Assembly (NCBI GenBank): GCA_964542875.1
Contig: CAZIWA010000014.1
Location: 1 to 64,000, forward strand
Length of the DNA: 64,000 bases
DNA from: CAZGOM01 sp964542875
GTDB taxonomy: Bacteria; Planctomycetota; Phycisphaerae; Phycisphaerales; Phycisphaeraceae
Direction: 5' to 3'
Each line of letters opens with the position of its first letter. Positions within the stretch are counted from its first letter, which is position 1. Both the position numbers and the translations under genes were made by a program. Below are positions 52,887 to 62,001 of the stretch, piece by piece. The notes under the pieces were generated by a model, which saw only the letters and a program-made list of their open reading frames with translations, was not told the DNA's origin and searched no databases.

Positions 52887-55199
52887 TCACTTCGCCGCAG
52901 CGGCAGCCGGCGTCGCCGTCTTATTCAATCCCTTGGCATACACCTCGGTCTTGAGGATCAAGAGCGCCGCCACCAGTTGCGGGTCCAAACCCTTGGTGAT
53001 CAGGTCAGAAACCTTGGGACGCTCCTGCCCGGCAGGCAGCGTCGCAGGGTCGGCGGCCGCATCCACAATGTCCGCATCCTGGCGCACTTCAAAGGCCTTG
53101 ATCGCCTGGTCAGGCGTCACCGGAACCTTCAGGTCCGGGTCCACGCCCCACGTCCGGGATTCCGGCTTGCGGTGGATGATCCGGCCTTTGGGCAGCATGT
53201 AATACTGCGTTGTGAGCTTCAGCATCCACTTTTCGCCGTCAAACGGCATCACATCCTGCACGGAGCCTTTGCCGTAGCTGCGCGAGCCGACGATCAGCGC
53301 CCGCTTGTAGTCCTGCAGCGCGCCGGAAACAATCTCCGAGGCCGATGCGGACCCTTCATTCACAAGCAGCACCACCGGGAAATACGGATAGGTTTTCTGC
53401 GCCTGTGCCTTGAATTCCTGCGTGGTCACGCCGTCGTTGCCCACCGTGGAAACGATCGGCCCCGCCGGGATGAACCGGTTGGCCACCTCCACTGCCGCTT
53501 CCAGCAGCCCGCCCGGGTTGCCGCGAAGGTCCAGGATCAGCCCATTGATCGGGCCCTTGGCCTGCATCGCTTCAACGGCCAGGTCAAGGTCTTTGGCCGA
53601 CGACCGGATGAACTGGCTCAGCCGGACGTAGGCAATCCGGTCTTCCGGATCGATCCAATAGCTCCAGCCGCCCTTGGGCCGGCGCTCCCACCCGCGAATC
53701 GATTCGATGGGGATCTCATCGCGCGTCAGCTTAAACACCAGCGGATCTGTCACGGCCTTGCGCTCGATGGTGAGCAAAACCTCCGTCCCCTTCTTGCCCG
53801 TGATCCTTCGGACCACTTCATCCAGCGACCATCCCAGCGTGTCTTGCCCATCCACCTTGGCGATGATGTCCCCGGCCTTGATCCCCGCTTTAAGCGCGGG
53901 TGAATCTTCAAGCGGAGTCACCACCAGCACCCGGTCATCCTTCTTGGCGATCAAAATGCCCACACCGTAAAACTTGCCCTTGAGCGTACGGTCGAACATG
54001 TCTTTTTCGCGTGGCCAGATCACACTGGAGAATTCATCCAGGTTCTGCAGGCCGCCTTCGGTCATTTCATACACCATCACCTGTTCGGGCAGGCTCACGG
54101 TGTTTCTGTTGGCCTTTAAAAGGTCTTCCACCATGCTGTAGGCCTGCGACGTCGTCACATCCGGCCCCGCTGCGGCAAGCCGGGTGCTCACCTGGTCCAC
54201 GGCCTTCAAAAACTCCGCCACCTTTTCCGGCTCAGCCAGGCCCGGGAAGGCGTCTTTCATCGCCGGCTCTTTCACCAGCGTGGTCAGGGACTTGACTGCC
54301 CCCGCCACCAGCGGAAAGTACCGTTTATTCTCGATATGCGACCGCGCCGCCGCCACAAACACCTGCCGGACCATCGCCGGCTCAACCCCGTCAAGCGACT
54401 TTTGCCACGGCTCTTTTTCCAGCCGGATCGAATCCAGGTCATCATCGTTGGCCGGCTTGGTGGTCGCCGCCTTCGTCGGGTCGTTGGCTGCGATGGCCGC
54501 CGCATCCTGCTTGCGCTTTTCCTTCATCCACGCCACGCGTTCACGCAGCTGCTTTTCATACTCATCGGGGGCGTACAGCCGCAGGATTCGCGCATGCTGG
54601 CTCGCATCGGCAAGCGGTTCCCGGAAGCTCGCATGGTCGTCAAACAAGGCGTCCAGCAGCCGGTAGAAATTCAGGGCATCCAGCCACTTCCCGGCCGTCG
54701 CGGACGCCGTCGCCGCGTCCTTGGCCCCCTTCACCGCCTTGGCCACATCTTCATTCTTGAAAAGCTCGTTGGGGTCATCGGCGATGGTGTGCGCCTCGAT
54801 CGCCGCCACCAGCGCATCGTCATAGCGCTTGGCCTCGTCCATCTTTTTCAGCCGCTCGATGGCCTTGTTGTAAGACTCCTGGCGCGCTTTGGTGTACTCC
54901 ACCTGCTGCCCGCGAAACCGCTGAATGTCCGCCACCAAGTGGCTTTCCTGCCCGCTTGTGTCTTTCGTCTTCTCCAGCTCCGCCAGCACCCGGTCAAATG
55001 CGCCAAGCTGCGCATATCCCACCAGCTTTTCCGAAGTCGTCAGCGTCTTGGCCGGCTGCGTCGCGCTTGGCCCTGCCACCACCGCCGGGTCCGAGGCGCT
55101 CACCGGGCTCACCCGGGCGCAGGCCATCAACCCCAGCGCAAACCCGGCACTCATCATCAACCGTAAAACCGAGCCGGAGAAACGTTTTCGTTCAAGCAT
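52887..55199 (-). CDS. C-terminal processing (S41) protease, lipoprotein
   Basis: 770 residues. Lipobox LMAC (Cys about residue 27), an alpha-helical, charged N-terminal half (about 30-400), a PDZ domain ('GVGILIAKKDDRVLVVTPLEDSPALKAGIKAGDIIAKVDG', about 425-490), then the S41 domain 'LILDLRGNPGG', Ser in 'NEGSASASEIV' (about 615) and Lys in 'GKGSVQ' (about 643), a Ser-Lys dyad. It cuts proteins from their C-terminal end in the periplasm. Longer than common CtpA (about 430) owing to the N-terminal half. Confidence 0.93.
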   Translation of the reverse strand: MLERKRFSGSVLRLMMSAGFALGLMACARVSPVSASDPAVVAGPSATQPAKTLTTSEKLVGYAQLGAFDRVLAELEKTKDTSGQESHLVADIQRFRGQQVEYTKARQESYNKAIERLKKMDEAKRYDDALVAAIEAHTIADDPNELFKNEDVAKAVKGAKDAATASATAGKWLDALNFYRLLDALFDDHASFREPLADASQHARILRLYAPDEYEKQLRERVAWMKEKRKQDAAAIAANDPTKAATTKPANDDDLDSIRLEKEPWQKSLDGVEPAMVRQVFVAAARSHIENKRYFPLVAGAVKSLTTLVKEPAMKDAFPGLAEPEKVAEFLKAVDQVSTRLAAAGPDVTTSQAYSMVEDLLKANRNTVSLPEQVMVYEMTEGGLQNLDEFSSVIWPREKDMFDRTLKGKFYGVGILIAKKDDRVLVVTPLEDSPALKAGIKAGDIIAKVDGQDTLGWSLDEVVRRITGKKGTEVLLTIERKAVTDPLVFKLTRDEIPIESIRGWERRPKGGWSYWIDPEDRIAYVRLSQFIRSSAKDLDLAVEAMQAKGPINGLILDLRGNPGGLLEAAVEVANRFIPAGPIVSTVGNDGVTTQEFKAQAQKTYPYFPVVLLVNEGSASASEIVSGALQDYKRALIVGSRSYGKGSVQDVMPFDGEKWMLKLTTQYYMLPKGRIIHRKPESRTWGVDPDLKVPVTPDQAIKAFEVRQDADIVDAAADPATLPAGQERPKVSDLITKGLDPQLVAALLILKTEVYAKGLNKTATPAAAAAK

Positions 55200-55347
55200 T
55201 GAAAAGCCCTTTTAGACCGCCATCAGCAAGAAAGGCGTGCAAGACACATCATAGCGCCCTCAAATCCACAGGCATAAAACGCTCTGCAAACCCTCAACGG
55301 CCCAGGCCCCTTCCCCCTGCGCGACGCGGGACGCTTCTTCCCGCTTC

Positions 55348-57969
55348 TTATACGACTTTCCGCTGGCGGACCAACCCCACCACCGTCGAAATCATCTGCT
55401 CTGAGTCCCCGGACTTGGGAATAAACGCCGCCGCTCCCGCCTCGATCATCGTACGCGCCGTCAATTCATCCCCCAGCACCGACAGCCCCACGATCAGCGT
55501 CTTGGGCCAGCGCCTGATGATCTCCCGCGCGGCTTCCACCCCGTTCATCCTCGGCATGTTCACATCCAGCAGCACCACATCCGGCCGCTGCACCTCCACC
55601 GCCTTGATCGCCTGCACACCGTCCGCGGCCTCCCCCACCACCGTCAGCCGGTCATCAGACCGGAGAATATTGGCAATCCCCTCGCGCACGATCGCGTGAT
55701 CGTCCACCACCAGCACCCGGATGCGTGTATCGTCCAGCGCAAGGAACCCCGAGCCGTTCAACCCCCGCCCCTGAGGCGCCAGCACGCCCGATGCATCGTT
55801 GGCGCCCACCGCAGGTTGCCACACCAGTTGCGTATGAACGCTCTCGGCGCGCGTGTGCAGCGTCGCCCGTGTCCCCTTGCCCGGGGCCGACTGCATCACC
55901 AGTTTCCCCCCTGCCGCCGTCAACCTCTCCCGAATGCTGAATAATCCAAACCCATCGCGCCGCCCCCCCTGGCTGGCTGCCGCGTCAAACCCCGTGCCAT
56001 GATCCTCCACCACCACCGTCAGCCAGTCATCCTCCTGCGACACCTTCACCGTGGCCTCGTCCGTCCCGGCATACTTGGCCACGTTGAACAAAAGCTCCCG
56101 AACGCACTCAAAAAGCAGCACCTTCACGTCATCACTGAGAAATTCCCCATCGTAGTCCCCCTCCACGGTCACCCGCAGATGGTGCCTCTCATGCATCTCC
56201 TTCCCCAGCCAATTCAGTGCCGGCAGCAACCCCGCCTCATAAAGCACAGGCGGGCGCAGTTGCCGTGTCAGGTTCCTCGCGGCCTCCACCGCCGCATCCA
56301 GGTGAGATTCCGCCTTCTCCAGCGCCTGCGCCGCTTTGGTATCACCCACGCGCCCGTGCATCCGGCCCAGATGCATTTTGGAGGCCACCAGAAGCTGCTG
56401 CAGATCATCATGCAAAAGCGCCGCCAGCCGCTTGCGCTCTCGCTGCTCCGTCGTCGTCAGTTGCGCCGCCAGGCTTCTAAGCTGCGTCGTCTGCTCCTGA
56501 AGTTCCGCCGTCCGCTGGGTCACCCGCTGCTCCAGGGATTTGCTCAGTTCGCGCAGGTGCTTCTCGCTGGCCGCCAGCTTCTCCTGCGCCGCGATGCGTT
56601 CCAGCGCCATCGCCACCTGCCCCGCCACGCTCTTCATCAGTTCCAGATCATCTTCGCTGAACGTCTCCCGGTTACGCGCGCCAAACGACAGCGTCCCGAT
56701 CGTCTTTCCCTCCACCATCAGCGGATGGCATGCGTACGCATGGATATTAAATGACCGGACCAGGTTCGTTCGCGTGTCCACCGATTGCTGGATGTGTTCC
56801 GCCACGATCCGCTTGCCCTCAAGCGCCACGCAGCCACACACCGAGCCGCCATAATCCAGCCATTCGATCTTCCTGGCCTCCTCTTCGGGGATTCCGCCGC
56901 ACGCATTGAGTTTCAAGCGGCCCGAAGACTCATTGGCCAGATAATTCAGGAAACAGTCGCACCGTAGATGAGACGCCACCGCGGTACACAGTTCCTTGAT
57001 CACCGATTGCGCATCCGTCGATGAAAGCAGCTTCTCCGCGGTCTCCGAAAGCAGCTTAAAGCGCGCCATCGCTCGGAGCACCGTCACCTCCGTCACCTTC
57101 CGGTGCGTGATGTCCAAACCCGTCCCTGTGAACGTAAAAACCTTGCGCCCCCGCTCATGGCCGACGAAAGTCGCAATCCCGTTGGTTGCGATCCACCGCT
57201 GTGCCCTGTCAGGCCCGATGATCCGGTAATCCACCGCATATTCCAGCGCATCTTCAGATTGCATGGATTCGGCAATCGTCTTCGCCACCCGCTGCATGTC
57301 CTCAGGGTGGACTCTGTCCAGCACCCGTTGAAGCGGCAGTTCCTGAACCGTTTCCCCCCAGATCTCCCGCATGCGCTCGTCAAAGTGCATCATGCCCGTA
57401 CGCATGTCGTAGTTCCATGTACCCACACGGCTGATCCCCACCGTCAGCTTCAGCCGCTTTTCGCTCAGGGCCAGCGCATCCTCCACTCTGCGCCTGGCCT
57501 TCACGATCTCCAGTTGTGCCGCCACCCGGCCCACCAGGCTCCGGCCATCGTCCTCCCGGGCCTGCACATAATCATCAGGTTCTGACGAAATCCCCTGTGT
57601 CGTTTGTTGCCGGCCCGCTGGGCTTTGCACCGGCACCCCAGCTTTCGGCCAAAGCATCACCACCGGCAAGGCGCTCATGCCCCGCTGCGCCCGGACGGAG
57701 CCAACCAAGTCCCCCTCCGCGCTTCCGTTCCCCATGCCATCGACATCCGCAATCACCATCACATCGATCGGCTCCCGCACAACGCACGCCACTGCCTCTC
57801 CCGGTGTCACCGTGGTTACTGTCGCGCCCGTCTGGCTCATCTGCCGGCTCATCCGTTGGCCGCGTTGGGAATCAACACTCACCAGCATGACCCGCGCCCC
57901 ACCCAAAGGACCATTCGCAGGGGGCTTGCCCTGGGCATCAAGAGAGTCATTGCGCATTGGCTCGTTCAT
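55348..57969 (-). CDS. hybrid histidine kinase with N-terminal pseudo-receiver and C-terminal NarL-type receiver
   Basis: 873 residues, no membrane helix. Order: receiver-like domain (about 25-150, lacking the usual DD and with an altered acceptor site), PAS (about 170-300), GAF (about 315-460; 'CDCFLNYL', 'ACHPLMVEGKTIGTLSFGA'), coiled coil (465-510), HisKA_3 with His520 in 'LLHDDLQQLL', HATPase ('ECVRELLFNVAKYAG', 'DHGTGFD', 'GFGLFSIRERL'), then a NarL-type receiver (about 748-873; 'LLDVNMPRMNG'). It ends without an HTH, so output must pass by phosphotransfer. Cytoplasmic sensor; the ligand could be a small molecule sensed by GAF. Confidence 0.9.
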   Translation of the reverse strand: MNEPMRNDSLDAQGKPPANGPLGGARVMLVSVDSQRGQRMSRQMSQTGATVTTVTPGEAVACVVREPIDVMVIADVDGMGNGSAEGDLVGSVRAQRGMSALPVVMLWPKAGVPVQSPAGRQQTTQGISSEPDDYVQAREDDGRSLVGRVAAQLEIVKARRRVEDALALSEKRLKLTVGISRVGTWNYDMRTGMMHFDERMREIWGETVQELPLQRVLDRVHPEDMQRVAKTIAESMQSEDALEYAVDYRIIGPDRAQRWIATNGIATFVGHERGRKVFTFTGTGLDITHRKVTEVTVLRAMARFKLLSETAEKLLSSTDAQSVIKELCTAVASHLRCDCFLNYLANESSGRLKLNACGGIPEEEARKIEWLDYGGSVCGCVALEGKRIVAEHIQQSVDTRTNLVRSFNIHAYACHPLMVEGKTIGTLSFGARNRETFSEDDLELMKSVAGQVAMALERIAAQEKLAASEKHLRELSKSLEQRVTQRTAELQEQTTQLRSLAAQLTTTEQRERKRLAALLHDDLQQLLVASKMHLGRMHGRVGDTKAAQALEKAESHLDAAVEAARNLTRQLRPPVLYEAGLLPALNWLGKEMHERHHLRVTVEGDYDGEFLSDDVKVLLFECVRELLFNVAKYAGTDEATVKVSQEDDWLTVVVEDHGTGFDAAASQGGRRDGFGLFSIRERLTAAGGKLVMQSAPGKGTRATLHTRAESVHTQLVWQPAVGANDASGVLAPQGRGLNGSGFLALDDTRIRVLVVDDHAIVREGIANILRSDDRLTVVGEAADGVQAIKAVEVQRPDVVLLDVNMPRMNGVEAAREIIRRWPKTLIVGLSVLGDELTARTMIEAGAAAFIPKSGDSEQMISTVVGLVRQRKVV

Positions 57970-58115
57970 CGTTCCACCCGACCATATTTAAAGCGTGAAG
58001 ATCGTTAAATGCCTGCCCCCACCGTCACTCGATGCCAGTAAATCTATACCGCTGCTGTACCTGCGGACATAAGGGTTATTCCTAGGCGACAATCATCTTT
58101 TTTCCACAAAAAACA

Positions 58116-58138
58116 ACACCCGGAACTGATCCGGGTGT
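58116..58138 (-). terminator. terminator after ilvN
   Basis: Perfect 9-bp stem ACACCCGGA / TCCGGGTGT with a 5-base loop, followed on the minus strand by TGTTTTTTGTGG. Confidence 0.8.
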
Positions 58139-58177
58139 CGTATGTGTCCTATGTCAGCCAAGCCATGGGGCTTTGAC

Positions 58178-58204
58178 CGTGGCAAGCCGGGATTTTAGCC
58201 CGGA
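58178..58204. repeat. CCGGG...CCCGG hairpin repeat at the ilvN 3' end
   Basis: GCCGGGATTTTAGCCCGG. The ilvN stop (TAA on the minus strand, 58195-58197) lies inside it, and the repeat codes for the last residues of IlvN. Confidence 0.6.
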
Positions 58205-58785
58205 GGAAGGCTGCCCGGATCAATGTCAGAAGCGCTGCCCGGCTGCGCGCTCTTGCGCACGGCCCGCATCGTCTGCCCAGGCCCGCCCGCGCCACGCGGC
58301 ATCGCGATGATGCCCGTACGCGCCAGCTCGATGATGCCAAACGGGCGCAGCAGGTCGATCAGCGCCTCGATCTTGTCTTCATCGCCCGCCAGTTCGATCA
58401 TCACCCGGTCCGCGCTCACGTCAACCACCTTGGCCCGGAAAATGCTCGCCAGCTCGATGATCTCGCCGCGCCGGCTTTCGCCATTTTCGCTGTGCGTAGC
58501 CACCTGGATCAGCATCAGATCGCGTTCCACGTGCGCCACGTCGCTGTAAGCCACCACCTTCACCACGGGCACCAGCTTCTGGAGCTGCTTTTTGATCTGC
58601 TCAAACTGCATCGGGTTGCCCGCCACCACGATGGTCATCCGGGAGAGTTCCGGGTTTTCCGTCCGGCCCACCACGAGGCTGTCGATGTTGAAGCCGCGCG
58701 CCGCAAACATGCCGGCCACCTGGGCCAGCACGCCGGGTTCATTGGTCACCAGAGCCGCGATGATGTGTCGTAAGTTGTCGCTCAT
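58195..58785 (-). CDS. ilvN: acetolactate synthase small subunit
   Basis: 196 residues. N-terminal ACT domain ('HIIAALVTNEPGVLAQVAGMFAARGFNIDSLVVGRTENPELSRMTIVV'), then the second ACT-like half with 'RGEIIELASIFRAKVVDVSADRVMIELAG' and 'ALIDLLRPFGIIELARTGIIAMPRG'. It activates the catalytic subunit and confers valine feedback. The start is set at 58785; longer in-frame starts are unlikely. No ilvB or ilvC is in the window, so it stands alone here. Confidence 0.95.
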   Translation of the reverse strand: MSDNLRHIIAALVTNEPGVLAQVAGMFAARGFNIDSLVVGRTENPELSRMTIVVAGNPMQFEQIKKQLQKLVPVVKVVAYSDVAHVERDLMLIQVATHSENGESRRGEIIELASIFRAKVVDVSADRVMIELAGDEDKIEALIDLLRPFGIIELARTGIIAMPRGAGGPGQTMRAVRKSAQPGSASDIDPGSLPPG

Positions 58786-58863
58786 GTTGTCTTGCTTTCT
58801 TTGAATCTTCCGTCGTTTTGAATCGTCACAAGCCTGGGGGAACACGGGGCATTCTGCCCTCAA

Positions 58864-59279
58864 AACGTCGCCTCAGGCCTTTTAATCGTTGGGAACAAAC
58901 CGCGCATTAAGCGCCCATCCGTCAATTCGTTGCATCAGGGCAGGGGTCGGTGCGGGTCGGCCGCTCAGATAACGGCGACCGGATAAACAACAACCGGGCG
59001 TACCAAAGCCACAACCGCGAGGGAAACAGACAAAAGATGGTTCCTCAAATCCTGCATAAGGCCCCAAATTCTACAGGACACGCCAAAAAGATCAAAAGCC
59101 CAGCAGCGGCCTTGCGACCCTTTCGCGTTCCGGGCCTGAGGTTTCGGGTAAAACCGGAATTAAGATTCAAGATGCAGCGTAAGCAAAGCGCTCTGCGCAT
59201 TCTTGACCCGAACCCCGAAACCCGGTACCCGAAAAGGCCGTCGGGGCCTCTCCCTCTCTCTGACCAGCCCCTAGGGCCC
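58864..59279. other. intergenic region with the second composite repeat
   Basis: About 416 bases between ilvN and the siroheme-decarboxylase-like gene with no credible gene. It holds the composite element (59126-59231) and the CCCCTAG repeat (59259-59287). Confidence 0.55.
59126..59231. repeat. composite element with inverted arms, copy 2
   Basis: TTCCGGGCCTGAGG, then GGTTTCGGGTAAAAC (59140-59154), about 50 bases of spacer, and ACCCGAACCCCGAAACCCGG to 59231. Same order and spacing as 47640-47797. Confidence 0.65.
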
Positions 59280-59287
59280 CTAGACCC
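59259..59287. repeat. CCCCTAG repeat at the 59280 gene end
   Basis: TCTGACCAGCCCCTAGGG followed by CCCCTAGACCC. The stop of the siroheme-decarboxylase-like gene (TAG on the minus strand, 59280-59282) lies in it. Confidence 0.6.
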
Positions 59288-60410
59288 TCATCTCCCGCGG
59301 ATTCACCCCATTGGCCCGGCAGAACTTCTCATACTCCACCGGCGCGATCTCCGACGGCTTGATCTCGCTCCGCCCCCCCCAGAACACGTTCGTATAGCTC
59401 ACCGGGATGCCCGCTTCTTCCAAATGCCGGTCGATCGCCGCTTTGTGCCCAAGCACCACCTGCTTGTCGGTGCCGTGTGCCACGCCCATCACATTCACGT
59501 TATGAAACTCCGGGCCGCCTTCGCGCCAGTACGCATGCGTCATGATGTGATGCCTGCCCACCTCGCGCCCGGCTTCCAATTGCCTGCCCTCAGGCACCGC
59601 CCAGTGGAACAACGCGTTGAATTTCGTCACCCGCCCGCCATCGGCCAGCGGTTTCACATGTTCCAGGAACGTGGAAAACCGGCCGATCACCTTCCGCTGG
59701 CTCAGCGAACCGGCGATCCGATGGAATTCCTCCAGGCTCACCCCTGCTTCCGCAGCCCGAGGCGCCCACGGATTATTCGTGATTTCCGACAATTCAAACT
59801 CACGCTTAAGCGGCACCAGCACCTTCCACTCCAGGTCGGAAAGCTCCACCGGCGCCGTGTCATGCACATCCGCCGGCGCATCCGCTCGGCTGCCGAATTC
59901 CAGGTCCTTACGCCTCACATGCCCCACACCCAGCACAAACAGCTTCTTGGCAGGCATGATCCGAAAGTGCTCCGCCCCGATCTTCCCCTGCAAAAACCGG
60001 CAATGCTTCTCCAGCGAATACCCCTGCGGCACCTTCAGCGTCGTCCACAACCGGTAGTTGCTCCCCGCGCTCACCGTATCCGTTGTCCGGATCACCACAT
60101 GCCCGGAAAACGGGTCCTGGTCAAACAGATACCGGAACCCCGCATCGATCTTCTCTTGAGGCAGTTGCCACGCCACCAGCGCGCCCGTCGCCAGGTTCGT
60201 CGCCATCAGTGTCTGCCGCACCCGTCGGATCGTCCCCGCCGCCAGCATCGCCTTGATACGCGCCAGCACCGTCTCCACATCCACCCCCGACAGCCGGGCA
60301 ATCTCCAAAAACGGCTCCGGCAGATACCCCTGAATCCGATCCTCCGAAATCGAAAGGATCTTCGCGTTCACCGGGTCATGAATATCGGTAGGCAAAACAG
60401 TTGACGTCAT
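59280..60410 (-). CDS. duplicated Lrp/AsnC-type protein, siroheme-decarboxylase-like (AhbA/AhbB-like fusion)
   Basis: 376 residues with two AhbA/B-type halves. Half one: 'PFLEIARLSGVDVETVLARIKAMLAAGTIRRVRQTLMATNL', then 'SNYRLWTTLKVPQGYSLEKHCRFLQ'. Half two from about residue 195: 'LSDLEWKVLVPLKREFELSEITNNPW', 'EEFHRIAGSLSQRKVIGRFSTFLEH', and 'HIMTHAYWREGGPEFHNVNVMGVAHG'. AhbA and AhbB form heterodimers that decarboxylate siroheme in the alternative haem pathway. Fusion of both halves is the inference; haem or siroheme binding is unproven. Start at ATG 60410. Confidence 0.72.
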   Translation of the reverse strand: MTSTVLPTDIHDPVNAKILSISEDRIQGYLPEPFLEIARLSGVDVETVLARIKAMLAAGTIRRVRQTLMATNLATGALVAWQLPQEKIDAGFRYLFDQDPFSGHVVIRTTDTVSAGSNYRLWTTLKVPQGYSLEKHCRFLQGKIGAEHFRIMPAKKLFVLGVGHVRRKDLEFGSRADAPADVHDTAPVELSDLEWKVLVPLKREFELSEITNNPWAPRAAEAGVSLEEFHRIAGSLSQRKVIGRFSTFLEHVKPLADGGRVTKFNALFHWAVPEGRQLEAGREVGRHHIMTHAYWREGGPEFHNVNVMGVAHGTDKQVVLGHKAAIDRHLEEAGIPVSYTNVFWGGRSEIKPSEIAPVEYEKFCRANGVNPREMRV

Positions 60411-60590
60411 AACCCAACAGTTTAGCGCACAGAAAACGTCCCGTGTCCCGCGTCCGTCGTCCCGCGTCAAAAAGACAAGAAGGACCGGAACTCCCCGCTC
60501 CGCATCTCTTCGCCTCTTAAAACTCTGCTTCTTCGACGCGCGACTTCTTGCTTCTTCGAGGCGGGACTCAGGACGCGACCCGGGACCTCT

Positions 60591-61121
60591 TCAATATTTG
60601 AACCCGTTCTCCCGGATATGCACATGCGGCTCGCCGCCGGCGTTATTCAGCGCCCCGGCCTTCACATGCCCCACGAAGAGATCGTGGTCCCCCTCCACAT
60701 CCAGATGGCTCACCAGCTCGCACTCCAGGCTCGCCAGCGCCGAGTTGATCACCGGCACGCCGGTCGTCGAGTGGTGCACCATGTCCAGGCTCAAAAATGG
60801 ATCTTCACCCGGGTCGGTCCCCGAGGCGAAACGCTTGAGCAGCATCTTGTCGTTCTTGGCCAGCTGACATATGCCAAACTTCCGGGACTCGGAAATCAAA
60901 TGCATGATCGGCCGCCCCTTGCCCACCGCCACGCACACCATCGCGGGTGTAAAGCACACCTGCTGCACCCAGCTGCACAGCATCCCGCCCCGCTTGTCTT
61001 CATGCTTGGCGGTCAAAATAAACAACCCCGAAGGAATCCTGCCCAGCGCATTGCCGATGGCCAGCTTCACCGCCGGGTCTTCGTGTGACGCATGATTGTT
61101 GTTCTGACGGTCGGACTTCAT
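60591..61121 (-). CDS. flavin reductase domain protein
   Basis: 176 residues. 'IGNALGRIPSGLFILTAKHEDKRGGMLCSWVQQVCFTPAMVCVAVGKGRPIMHLISESRKFGICQLAKND' is the flavin reductase / FMN-binding split-barrel signature, and 'LECELVSHLDVEGDHDLFVGHV' is the second half. It reduces FMN or FAD with NAD(P)H and may supply a monooxygenase. Start at ATG 61121, with AGGGGCGAGAA upstream; longer in-frame starts are unlikely. Divergent from gph. Confidence 0.92.
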   Translation of the reverse strand: MKSDRQNNNHASHEDPAVKLAIGNALGRIPSGLFILTAKHEDKRGGMLCSWVQQVCFTPAMVCVAVGKGRPIMHLISESRKFGICQLAKNDKMLLKRFASGTDPGEDPFLSLDMVHHSTTGVPVINSALASLECELVSHLDVEGDHDLFVGHVKAGALNNAGGEPHVHIRENGFKY

Positions 61122-61251
61122 TTCTCGCCCCTGTGATGGGTGGTATCCTGTTTCGGTCCAAAACGAGTCCAAGCCGACGACGTGGTCGAATTTCCATCGA
61201 GAGAATACGACCGACGTGCCCGACATGCAAAGGTAAAACAAAGTATCCCCA

Positions 61252-61902
61252 ATGAAATTCAAAGCCGTACTCTTCGACCTTGACGGAACCCTCATCGATT
61301 CCCTCACCGACATCGCCAACGCCTGCAACAACGCCCTCAAATCCGTTGGCCGGCCCACCCACCCCATCACCGCCTACCGCTACATGGTCGGCCAGGGCCT
61401 TGAAAAGCTCATGATCGACGCCCTCGGGCCCGATCACCAGCATCTCATCCCCGAGTGCTCAAAGAAGCACATGGAGTTCTATCAAAAAGACCTCCAGCAG
61501 CACACCATCCCCTACCCCGGCATCGACAAAATGCTCGACGCCCTCACCGCCCGCGGCGTCACGCTGGCCATTCTTTCCAACAAGCCCCACCCCGCGATGG
61601 AGTCGCTTGTCGCTCAGCAGCTTGGCAAGTGGAATTTCGCCCGCGTCTACGGCCACCGCGAAGGCTGGCCGGTGAAGCCCGACCCGCAATCCGCCATCGA
61701 GATCACCCAGGAACTGGGCATTCCCAAAGACCAATGGCTCTACGTCGGCGACACCCGCGTCGACATGCTCACCGGCGCAGGTGCCGGCATGTTCCCCGTC
61801 GGCGTCCTCTGGGGTTTCCGGGACGAACCCGAGCTCCTCACCTCCGGCGCCAAAGCCATCATCAAAAACCCCATGGAACTCGTCGGGCTTTTAGACGGCT
61901 GA
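61252..61902 (+). CDS. gph: phosphoglycolate phosphatase
   Basis: 216 residues, HAD family. Motif I 'FDLDGTLIDS' (Asp9, Asp11), cap region, 'LAILSNKPHPA' (motif II), Lys in 'VKPDPQSAIEI' and 'YVGDTRVDMLTGAGAGM' (motif IV). It removes phosphate from 2-phosphoglycolate formed in repair or photorespiration. Start at ATG 61252; ribosome site weak. Divergent from the flavin reductase and followed by a GC-rich hairpin. Confidence 0.9.
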   Translation: MKFKAVLFDLDGTLIDSLTDIANACNNALKSVGRPTHPITAYRYMVGQGLEKLMIDALGPDHQHLIPECSKKHMEFYQKDLQQHTIPYPGIDKMLDALTARGVTLAILSNKPHPAMESLVAQQLGKWNFARVYGHREGWPVKPDPQSAIEITQELGIPKDQWLYVGDTRVDMLTGAGAGMFPVGVLWGFRDEPELLTSGAKAIIKNPMELVGLLDG

Positions 61903-61932
61903 CCGCTCCACTCTCTGGATCTCCGATATCTT

Positions 61933-61968
61933 CGGGGACGGCTCCCTTCTTCCCGGGACCTGTCCCCG
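61933..61968 (+). terminator. hairpin after gph
   Basis: Stem CGGGGAC / GTCCCCG with weaker inner pairs, then TTTCTATTG. Convergent genes; likely terminator. Confidence 0.5.
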
Positions 61969-62001
61969 TTTCTATTGTGTGCCCGCCCCAAAGGCGCTCC
62001 C

